DNA of 64,000 nt, from positions 307,687,164-307,751,163 of the forward strand of contig NC_081414.1 of the NCBI RefSeq assembly GCF_030272615.1. The letters are read 5' to 3'. The DNA is from Cryptomeria japonica. Lineage: Eukaryota; Streptophyta; Pinopsida; Cupressales; Cupressaceae. Of this stretch, positions 24,601 through 36,600 are shown piece by piece; the stretch's first letter is position 1; the number at the start of each line of letters is the position of its first letter. Under the pieces are notes generated by a model. It worked only from the letters and a program-made list of their open reading frames with translations, was not told the DNA's origin and made no database searches. The translations under genes were made by a program, and so were the position numbers.

Positions 24601-27600
24601 TATGTCCGGTTGAAGTTGTGTCTGCTCAAACAGGGAAGTCACATTGGTGTAATACCGGAAGCAGACTGAGCACAATGTAATGACAACTGGTTCCCACCAG
24701 TCATTGGTCAGCAGGTGACAAGGATCCACTTCCACCAGTAAGTGGTGATGAGGTTATCACTTTGGCAAACCGGTTAAGAGGAGAACCGGTCAAATGAAGA
24801 TGAAGGCAGGCAAGTGAGGTGGTTACCGGTATGCAGACAGAAGTATAGTCAACCGATAAGGATGTCAACCAACAAGAAACCAAAGAGACAAAGGTGAAAG
24901 GCTCTCACTTGATGAAGATAGGCATGGAGACCCACTTGGGTACATGCGGTGGATTGGTATGTTTGGTGACCAGGCTGGTGTGATCCCACTGGCACAACAA
25001 AGAAGAGCTAGCATGTAGGTTGACCGGTCAATGCATAACCGGCAGGGAAGATTGAACCGATAGATGTACACTGATAGTATGTTGGTCGGTGGCTAAGCCT
25101 AAACCAACACAGTGGTCTGAGCAAAAGTGGATGCTGACGATTATGACACGTAGGACACAGGTGTCATGCATGCAATGGTAGGTGAAGTGTGCTTCAGTGA
25201 GGTTGGTGATGAGTCGGTCGACATTAATGTTGACTGCGGATATCACAGATCGAGGACAGAGGTTTGTGGCTCGATGCAGACCGAATGGCGGTAATCTATG
25301 GCATGCACTGATCGATGCTAGATGTCCGAGTGTAGATCGGATTTGATGAAAACAACGGAAGATCATTTAATATGACTGACAAAAGAAGGTCGATGATTAG
25401 TTGGCCGTGTTTGTTAAAGATAGCAAACATGTTTTGGAAGCAGCGAGATTGGCGGTGATGGGTGATCCGTTGTAGGTTGACTATCTCAGAGAACAAATCC
25501 GATCTGATTTGATATGCCTCATGGTTGATGAAGGAACCCTAGCACGCCAAGGTTTGAATGTCCATTTTGGTGGGATTGCTCACGTATAAATATGCAAGCT
25601 TAAGATCTAAGTGGTTGTTGTTGTGAAGACCGACGAAGGAGGTCGGATGCAAGTGAAGAGTGCAGACAAAACAGTCTGAATGTTTAAGTGTTAAACCTTG
25701 AAGCGACTGAGAGTGTTGAAGGGAGAAACCGGTAAGAGGGTTTAACAGAAGGTTAAACCGGTGTGGCCAAAGTGACCGGTAAGCTGCAAAGAGTGTTGCA
25801 ATCAAGTGAACCGGTAGTGTTCAAACCAGTAAGAAGGCAGCAAAAAGGGAAACAGTGCAGTGTGAGTGGTTGAGGAGATCCGGCAAGCCAAAGAAGAGGC
25901 AGAGTGACACTCAACCGGTAAGAGGTTGCAGCAAAGAGTGAAGGAGAGAAGGATCTGAGTGAGCTGAGAACTGGCAGAGAACAAAGCAGAGGAAGACCGG
26001 TTGAGAAGAGTAGAACCGGCAGAGGAAGTTGATTGTCAGAGGTTACAGAATTCATTTGTAACTGGGTATTAACTATTGTATTGTTTATAATCATTGTGAT
26101 CACTGAGTTGGAGCTCGGTGCAGGGGTTGGTGCTCTGTGCCCTAAACTTTGTAACAGTGTCTATTGTGAGGCCGAATTGGAGCAGTAGACTCCAGCAACA
26201 TTTCTCACCGAGGTTTTTCCCATGTTGGGTTTTCCTCGTACATCCGGTGTTATGTGATGTTCCTTTTGTGTGTGCTTGCATTTGAGTCTTCTCCCTAACT
26301 CACCGGTATATACACCTTGTGTTAGATCTGCTAACCGGTACACACTTTTAGGATTAAAAAGGGTTAAGTTTGGAAACCACTGATTCACCCCCCTCTCAGT
26401 GGCATCTTGTGTTCTACAAGACCTTATGTACAAATCATAATTACAACACTCAGACTCACCTTGAACTCAACAAGGTGATTTTTGACCCAAACTTAGTAAA
26501 GACTCATGTAATATAGTGATTGTTAAGGATTTAAAACTTGTTTCATGCACCCTTTAACAAATAAAATTTAAATTAAGGAATAAATTACTCATATAGAAGC
26601 TACTTTTATTACATACACAAGTATACATCAATCACATGAGCATCAAAGAGGATTTTAATTATTAGCTGAAGGAAAGAACATTGTTAAATATATAAATCAT
26701 AAATATTGTCAAATGTATAGAAATCTCATGAATGATGAAATCCATGGCATCAAAACAAATATCAAAAGTAAAAGTATAAGTCTATCGCTTAGAGGAACCT
26801 GCATAACTCCCTCCAACATGATGGCAAATCTTGCGCTAGTATCCAAGATAGTTTTGGGTGATAATGCAGCCATAGTATCTACTTGTCTCAATGGCACCAA
26901 AATCTAGAGGGTCTCATGCTCTAACCTACTCCCTCACCAGGGCTACCACCTCTGCTTCTCAATCAATTTGACTAACCCATGCAAAGTACTCATTGCTCAA
27001 GGCAATATCCTCAACCTTGGTGATCCAATCTAACTATGGCTCAAACCCTATACAATAATGGGAGATAAGTCAATGCCCAAATTTGTTTGTAAGTTAGTTG
27101 ATGGTTATTGTCATCACAAAAGCTCGCACTCTTGCTGAGCTATCAACTCAGCAACCTTGTGAAACATGGAAACAACCTCGAAGTGTGGGACCTTGCGCAA
27201 GGGGTTGAATCTCCGGAGAAGGTCGGCTTCCTTCTCAATCCAAGTGCAGGTGTTGAACCAACTCAACACTTCAAAACTTACTCCTAAGCCTATCCTAACA
27301 ACTTGCAGAGGTAAAGGGAAGAGAGAAATGCGTAAAACAAAAGCAGGTGATGCACCAAGAAGAGATTGTTTCTCTCCCTACCCGAAATGACACAAAGAAT
27401 CAACTGAAACACCCAGGAGATGCACAAACTTCAGTTGTATGAGTGACCCCAATGCATGTATGAAGGCTAGAATTCGCTGAATGTCAAGAGGGGAGAAGGA
27501 TTCCCACAAGTCACACTCAGAAAAACAAGTTAAAACAGCATATATGGAGAGAAGAGCCACAAAACATACGCTTATGATGAAGGTAAGGTAACATACACAA

Positions 27601-30600
27601 CATGCATAAGTTGAAGGAAGGCAAGAATGTAATTTCAATTCATTCAAAGGCCAAAGGCCAAACTTACAATTGCAGAAATGCAACAAAAATTACAAGTCTT
27701 CAAGAGGAGAAAGAGCATAGGAAAGCTCAAGGTAGCAGGGAGAGAACCCCTTACAATGAGGCTTAACAGCCTTTATATAAAAAAATGATTACAAGAGTGA
27801 TCATGACCCCTGCATGTCAGTCTGAGTGTGCAAGGAAGTGCATGCACCTGACATTGTGTACATGCAAGCAACCTAGCCATACCCACAAAGGCAACCCTGA
27901 GAAGGTGGATTGACTCACCTTCAAAAGTCAGAGTATGCAAACATGACATAAGTCACCACAACAAGTATGGCCCCGTACCTCTCTTGATGGAAATCCTGCC
28001 AAAAACATTAAATGCACCCCTGTGGCTCCACAAAAGAAGGTGCACAAGTCACAAAAGTCATCGAAGCATTTAAATCTTTGAGTGTCCATCACGCTATCCG
28101 GAAGTGTTGCAAGCCAGAAGGAGTTTGGAAGACTTCCGAGACCTGGGTCACTGAAGTTGGGGGAACTTCGGAGACCTGAGTCACCAAAGTTGGGGGAAGA
28201 AGTTGGGAAGACTAGGAAAGAACTTCGGAACCTCAAGGTTCTGACGTTCCAGGGAGGAGAAAAGAGAGCAGCAAGGAACTTCGGGACCTCGAGGTTCCGG
28301 AGAACTAAAAAAAAGGCTAAGGAAGGAACCTCGAAACCTCGGGGTTCCGGAGCTCCGGGAAAGAAGAAGGGAAGCAAGGGAAGAGAACTTCGGAACCTCG
28401 GGGTTCCGGAGCTCCGAAGAAAGAAAGGAAGAAAGGCTTAGGAACTTGGGAGCCTGAGGGTTTCAGAGTTTCGGGGTTGAAGACTTGGGAACTTGGGAAC
28501 GTGGGGGTTCCGGAGTTCCGGGGTCGAAGACTTAGGAACTTGGGAACTTGGAAGTTCCGGGGTTGAAGACTTAAGGACTTGGAAACCTGGGGGTTTCGGA
28601 GTTCCAAGGTAGAAGAACTAGAAACTAAAGAACCTGGGGGTTCCAAAGTTCTAGGGTAGAAGAACTAGGAACTTGGGAACCTGGGGGTTCCGGAGTTCCG
28701 AGGTTGAAGACTTAGGAACTTGGGAACCTGGGGGTTCCAGAGTTTCGGGGTTGAGGAAGAGAAGACTTAGGAACTTGGGAACCTGGGGGTTCTGGAGTTT
28801 CGGGGTTGAGGACTTAGGAACTGAACCTGGGGGTTCTGAAGTTCCAGGGAAGAGGACTTAGGAACTTGAGAACCTGGGGGTTCCGGAGTTCCGGGGAAGA
28901 AGAACTAGGAACTTGGGAACTTCGGGGTTCCGGAGTTCTGGGGCAAGAGAACAAGAGACCAAGGAAGGGAACTTCGAAACCTCGGGGTTTTGGAGTTTCG
29001 GGAAAGAGAGAGGACAAAGAGGGAACTTCGGAACCTCGGGGTTCCCGAGTTCTGGAGAAAGAAAAGCGAGAGAAGGCAAAGGGAAAGAACCTCGGAACCT
29101 CAGGGTTCCAGGGAAGGAAGAAAAGGCCAAGGGAGGAACTTCCTCCGGACAAGGCAACACTTCACACTTCATGATTCTTCTGCTTTCTCCTTGATCAACT
29201 GGGGCAGCGCTGGTCCATGGAACATATCTCTGATCGGTTCTCACTGATGGACCAAGGGTGTCATAAAATGACAATAGTTATAATGAACATTCATAAGATA
29301 TTCAACCTTTGCATGACAACCTATTATGCTTGTTAGGGTGTATGTGCTCAAACATACTCCAATTGCACTTGCATTTTGAAGCATTGCATAGTCAGCTCAA
29401 GACACGAATTGCAATCCTCTAAAGATTTGCCACCTTAGCACCAAAGCTTTCCCACCATGCATCTAAAATGAAAAAAAATAAAAAACCAATCTAATTCTCT
29501 AACTTTGATTTTCATTTTCAATATTAGCGTAAAAATAGAAAAAACTTTAATTTTTGACTTAATTATGCCTTTAATAGATTTTTACCTAGCTACAATGTCG
29601 TTCAAGTTGTATTGCATATCTATGCTACGATTATGTAGATCCCACTAAGAACTAACTCATCAACCTTGAAATTTGGGCTTGAAATTTGGGTAGGATTAAA
29701 ATATTGGATTGTTGAAATAGACAATTGCATCTATAGACTTGTGAAGCCAAAGGTACCATTGTCAATCAATGATCTCCCGTATGGGATGATATTTATCCTC
29801 AACCCCAAAATAAATAAATCTAATGGCCTCCTTCACCCTGTTTATGCCCTCATATATGTAACCCATTGCAAGCTTCTCCCCATCAACAACTTGTAGGAGA
29901 ACAACTTAAGACTATGAATTGCAATCAATGTGAAGCATTAACATAAGTGTGAACAAAACTAAACAAATGAAATGGAAATGCAAAAAAAAAATGAAACTTT
30001 ACCTCTAATATTCTTGGCTAGTTGCTAAAAAACTATGCTCATCAAAGATCCAATCAAAGAAGTCAACCCTAAATTGGTCTTTGCATATGATGATGTAGAC
30101 CACTCATCACAAATAATAATGCACCTTATAGTGCCCTTTCAAACAAGAATTGCAATGACAATAAAATTGGTTGCAAAGAGGATTATTCCAAGATAAGCTA
30201 GGTCTTTCTTATTTGTGAATTTTCTCATTAGTTGAGGACCCAATTATGATTATATATGTATTACAAATGCTTTTTGCATACTCCACATGTTTTGATCCAA
30301 GAAATTTTGTCAAAATCCTCCATTATGAGATCAAGGCAATGAGCAACAGGAGTCCAAAACAAGGATTAGTGCCTACCCATGAAAATTCTACTTACAACAT
30401 AATTTCTAGCTTTATTTATAACTATTGGCACCATATTCTCCTCAACCACCTCAACCAAGGCTCTCTCCAAAGCCTCAAAAAGGAAATTTAGCACTTTTTA
30501 CATTTGATAAAGCATCAATGAACTTCAAGAACAATATGCCACTTGAGAAAAAAACAAAATCAACTATTCAATAGAATAAAAATTAAAAAATCTTAATCGC

Positions 30601-33600
30601 TAAATAAATAGATATCACAAAGTACAATTATCTCAAGAAGAAACAATCAAATTCAACAATGTTTTATTTCTTCTATCAGTCCAACCATCGATAATGATGG
30701 TGCAACCATTCTTGCACAACTCATGTTGCTCGTCAATTCTAGATTTCACACCAACCACATTTTAATTCAAAATGGAGCCTTTTATCTCACATCATTAAGG
30801 GTTTTGAACTCCACCCCACAAACAATAATAGCATCTATCATGTTTTATCAAAAAGCAAACGTAAAACAAATAAAATAAACAAAAAAGTATTTTAAATTGA
30901 GAGTTTAACTTAAAAATCTACAATCATACATATCTTTGCATGTAAAAATTTAAGAAACAAATAAATCAAACTTAATATTTTAAAACAAAAATACTAATAA
31001 TTATGTAGCTACATAAAATGGAATGGTGCAAAAGAGCTAGAAGTCTCCAAGTGCACTTCTTGTAGCATCGTACTTATCCTTATACTCTCAAGTGATGGTT
31101 GGCCACCTAAAGTAGTGCATACAATAAAATATGAATCTAGATTAGATGAAGATACATGAACTTATATCCAATACTAACACTACAACAACCACTAGCGCTA
31201 CTCACAAATCCAAGAAATGGAGGTATGGAAGAATTCTTTCTACTAATGGCTACCATTTGTTCTATTTTTTTAATTTTTCATGTTGCTCAAAAATTTCTAA
31301 TTGACTTTGCACTTTGTGTATAACCTTAGGAGGCACTACTAAGCATGGTTTCAAATCATAGTGTTGTATATGTGCAACGTGATACTTCAACTAGTTAATG
31401 AGTAGTTGACAGCTTCCATTTAATCTATCACTTTGGCTTGGAGAACTCCCAGAAGGGCTACGCTGAAGTTAAGCCTTTCAAACCATGCTTTGACCCTCCT
31501 TAGGGATGTATACAAAAAGATTGGGGAAACTTGAGATGCTACACCACATGTGAATAGGCCTTAAAGCCTTCAATAAAATATATTGGCCCACCTTGAAGAT
31601 GTACACCCTCCTCTTGGGGGATATGAGATGGTATGTTAAATCTCAATCCTAGCCAAAATTAATATCAAAATTTTATATCACCTTTCACAAGCACACACAA
31701 CACTACCAAACGTCAATTTATCTTCACACAAAGCACTACGCAAATTTATTATTTGCTAGCAAATCGCAATATATAGGTACCTGGAAAGTCGAAACCTATT
31801 CTTGATAGCTTCTCTCTTTCTCTAATAAATGCAATTGAGATGGAAATTCCTCCTCCAATTTGTGAAGAACCAAATGAGGAACCAAACGAAAAACCAGTTC
31901 AGCAGCAAATTGTTCCTCATGGCCTTGATAATCCAGTAAATGTAATGGATGAAGAATTGGAAAATATTGAAGTTGATATCTTGGAAGGAGATTTCCAGGA
32001 GGGAATTATTTCCTCACTTAGAGGAAATGGAGAAAATGAAGGAGATGGAGAAAATAAAAGAAAAGAAGGAAATGAAGTAAATGAAGAAGATGATGGCATT
32101 GAATAGCCAACGGTACCAAATTGGTTACTAGAAAGGATGAAGAAGAAAGATATTATAGAAGTCCAACCAGTGGATGATTCAACCAAATTCTTAGCCAAAT
32201 TGAACTGGCTTGTGGAAAAGAAGGAAAAGAAATAGTCCTTAATCCATAAAGAGAGCATAAGATCTCGTTCAGTACAGGTGACCAATCCAAAAGTTGACAA
32301 AACAAAAGAGGACATCACTCCTGAAAATTAAGAGCTAATGACTATGGACTTAGGTCCTCCTACAAAGGAACAAGAAGTCTAGGAGTTAGATGATTCAATC
32401 AACGCCATCAAGGAAAGGCTAAGGAAAGAAGGAGAAAAGAAGGACAAACTCAAAGTGGAGAATGAACAATTGAAGGAATATATCCAACATTTGGTAAATC
32501 CTATTAGAAGAGAAGAGGCAACAGTCACTCCATCTTTGGTTCTTCCACAAGAATCAATTGAGCGCTTTGAAGGAATGAAGATGGTAGCCCAAGAAGCCAA
32601 GGAATGGATTACAAAAGTTGCAAACAAGGCCATCAAATTCATAGAGGAATTGGCACGGGTCTATGCTCGGATCTCTTCATTCATATATAGATTCCAGAGC
32701 ATAATTGAGTTTTGGGAAGATTACCAAACTATTCAAGAAAAGACAATTCCATGTTTAAAGGTGCTAAAAAGGAATCCCTAAACAAGACTTAGTGGAAATG
32801 TAATTGATGTTGGAACATCATATGACTTTAGTACATGGTATCATGCCTTGGTGGCTAGAAGAGAAGTTTAAGAGAAGATGAAGATCGATGGTGCCAAAAT
32901 AGAAGAAACAATCAAAGTTGTCCAAAACAAGGTCTTCATCATAGTCTCTGATGTGCTTGAGTGGGAAATAGTCCAAGATAGTGACTTAGATGTGGAGAAC
33001 CTGAAGGCCAAAGTTCAAAGCAACTTCTTCACTTCTACAAATCCAATCCAAAAGCAACATTTTGGCAAGGCATCCTCATTTTTGTCCATTGAGGATGATT
33101 TTAGAAGACTGGAAATAGATTGGATAACCACTTTTGCCACAGGTGAAGATGAGATGGACCTAATGGAATACAAGATCGACATTTTGCCAAGTGTCCCAAT
33201 GGAAGAGCTTTACACCATTGTGACAAGGCTCATTGAATTTTCTGCCAAAGAAAAGGATAAGGGACCCAACTTCTAGAAGAAAGATGGATTTAATAGTTGT
33301 TTATTTCTCATTGGTTCATTTTGGATAACTATTGTAGCTTGCCTTATTTAGTGTTTGATGTTTTAATCTTGGTCGTTGACCTTAGATCAATCTAGGTCGT
33401 TGCTTTGTAATGGGGTGCCTATATTAACCCTCCTCTTTTCATTTGTTAGAGGGAGATTTTAGAGAAATTGTTTCAGTGATACCTCTTAAGTAATAGACAT
33501 AATTCATTGTTCAATATGTTGGTGAATCTTTGTCCACTTTTGCAAGTTCGCATGGTTTCTTGGCTCTCATTAGAATAGATTTAATTTCCAAGTTGACAGA

Positions 33601-36600
33601 TTGAATGAAGGATTTAATAAAATTGCTTAGTGTGCAGTTGATATGTTCATACTTTTTATAATTAGATGATTTTCAATTATTTTGCAAAGTTAGCCTAAAA
33701 AAGTAAATGAAAACTTAACTTTTATTACTGTATTCATTGTTCAATATGTTGGTGAATATAAGTGATATGAAAATTTTTGGAATTCCCTAGAAGATAGCAC
33801 CGTTCTTGTGTAGTTGTTGAATTTGACGAAACAAGGATTGGTTTAAATTCCACTTTTGTAGTTCCTATCTCTAAAGTTCATAGGATTTCCTTAAGCTTAG
33901 AATTATCTTCCTAAACCCTCACCCTTTTTCCTTTTTTTTTCCCAAGTCTTAGTAGAAGTAGGATTGGAAAGAGCTTATTGCAAAATCATTCCGAAAAATA
34001 AGAAAGTTACAAGTGTCAGCAATCAGCAAAATCCTTAGATTGATTTACTCCTTGAACAATTATGTAAGTCTGCCTTGAGATTACCGGCAAATCACAACAA
34101 ACCAACTGAGACTATCTGTACGCATTTGGGAACCTTGGAGTCGTCTTTGTGATCACCCAGTTTAGCTGTTTAGCACATAGAAGATTTTGATCAAGAGAGA
34201 ATAGGATATCTCTGGGCATTTTATTCTATGTTGAACGTGCATAAAAACACCACCAACACATATCCATATTCATATCTGTACCTGAATCAGCAACTTAGTA
34301 TCAAGCTATACAAGTTGTCTTGAAGTATATTTTCATGATGAATTTTGTTAAGCTTTATCATGTGACTGCACCAGCACTTGGAGGACTTATCTAAAAAACA
34401 AAAGCATCACCAATCAAAGGTATAATCATTTCATTTCAACACTTCAATCCAGCATTTCCTTCAGATTTAGCCTCTGCCTTACCAAGAGTAAGCTCTCTCT
34501 TTCTATTCATCATTGCTATAGTGGAAGTTAGCACCTACCCGGGGTTTAACTTAGGCAAAACCCTATACAGCCCAAGAATTTTCTTCTATTTTCTGTGTGT
34601 AGGTGACAGATCCGACAATAGATAACTACAAATCCAGAAAGTGCAGACAAAGATACACAGTTTTAGATTCAAAACAAGCACAAAACCCTCGTCACTGTTC
34701 AAAAGTGAACAATGACTGACACTTTTCTGCTGAAATTTTAGGAGAACAATCTACAGACCATCCTGAGCCAGGTCCTGCACATCTAAGCTAACGAAAACAA
34801 CTCCTTAACAGTTGCGCCTATCCACAGTGACCAACACTTTCAGCCCTAGATTGCAAACACAAGTTCCTCTGTGTAAGACATTTCCAAATCTGAGCTTATT
34901 TCCTAATTTACAATTATGTATCTTCTTGCTTTTATTGTTACTTGTCAAAATCCCTAGTTCTTGCATCATTTCTTATCAATATCATATCCAGTCATATCAA
35001 AATCAAAAAGAGAATTATCAAATCAAAGTGCCCAGCTATCCCAAGGGTTTGAAGTTGGGTCTAACTAATTATTCTCCAATAAATGTTGACGTGAATGGTT
35101 TTGACTCCTAGTTTGCATGTTTAGATTAATTAACACCCGATTTTCACTACATTTCAGTTCCCAACCCTCTTAATGGCATCCTGAAAAGTGGGAGGATCAA
35201 AGGCCTTAATCCAACCATGAAGAGGTTTTGATAACCCTTCAATGAAAAGCACTATCAACCTCCTCTTTTATACATCTAGAACCATAACAGCTAATCTCTT
35301 AAACTCTAAAATGTATGCATCAATGGTACCACTCTGCTCCAATTGTGCCAACTCCCTAAAATGCAAGTCTGGATCTTTCTTATCAAATCTATCTATAAGT
35401 TTTGGCTGAACACAAAATAAGAGTTAATTAGATTATGTCCCTGTGTCAATAATTTGTGATACCAGCATTCATGAGCCTCACCATCCAAGTGCAAAGTAGC
35501 ATACTTGATAGCCTAATTTCAAACATAAGTTTTAATGAAGTAAGCATCCAATTTCTAAACCCATGATCTATTTGTGCATTTTTTGAAACCACCAAAAGTG
35601 GAAATAGAGAACTTACCCAACCTCTCCTGTAAATCCTAGCTATTAGGGCCTCTGTCCATCCTAGGTCTATTATTTAACTTGAGCTAATAGAAATCCTATA
35701 AACATAGCAGCATGAAACACAACACCTAATGCCTCATACTCATGTAACCAATCCACAGAACCTTCTTTTGCATTCTACTGATTTCCTCCAACTGCAACTT
35801 CATTTTGTAAGAATGTAGGCATTAGAGGTTTAAAAGTAGCTCCACTAATTGCCTAGGAATGGCTGTCTAGTAATATGTTTGTGTTGCTAGCCTCTCCATT
35901 GTTTCCATGAGTGCCATTATTGCCTCCATTGTTATGATCGGTGTTATATTTTGAATCATTGTGTCATAAGTTGCAGTAGTTGATGTTGTCCTCTAGCAAG
36001 ATCATTTAAAATCTGCATAGTACTGGCATCATTTTGGTCTCTTTTGTCACACGTGTTTCCTATAACTCCACCAAACAAATCTGTAATAGAAACTTCCTCT
36101 TCAATCTCCAGTTGCTTTGGTAGATCGTTTTCTGGTTTCCCTTCTAAAATAATACCTCTAAGAACCCCCTTGCTGCATACGAAATTTCTGCCAACAAAAA
36201 GTGATTTGAATCCCCACTAGCTAGCTAGATACACTATTCTAATACCATTGTAACATAATGTCCCAAAAATTTGCAATTTTAAGAGTTTTTTATGCACAAG
36301 CATTTCATCAAACAGTTTGCATCCAAGGTTGTTTTGATATAATTTTTATAACAATCATCATAAAACTGATTTCTTAAATACCAAATCTGATAACATATCC
36401 TTTCTCAATCAAATATTGAAAATGTATATATCAAACATTTATTGATATTAGCTATTATAGCAAATTCAAGATTATAAAAAAATTACATAAAACTTGCGAG
36501 ATCAGAAAAAATACATTTATTATTAATTGTTGACCTGTTGAAAGATCCTCAAAAGTTCAAACAGAAAACAAATAATCCCAAATGGTCCCCTAAGAAGTAC

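Noticed and set aside
24254-26418. A complete short retrotransposon
   Set aside because: No second LTR, primer site, purine tract or coding remnant was found inside; the single 5-bp duplication fits a solo LTR.
28082-29274. Several 90-140 codon frames on both strands
   Set aside because: All come from the GC-rich tandem array; repetitive, proline- or glycine-rich, no domain.
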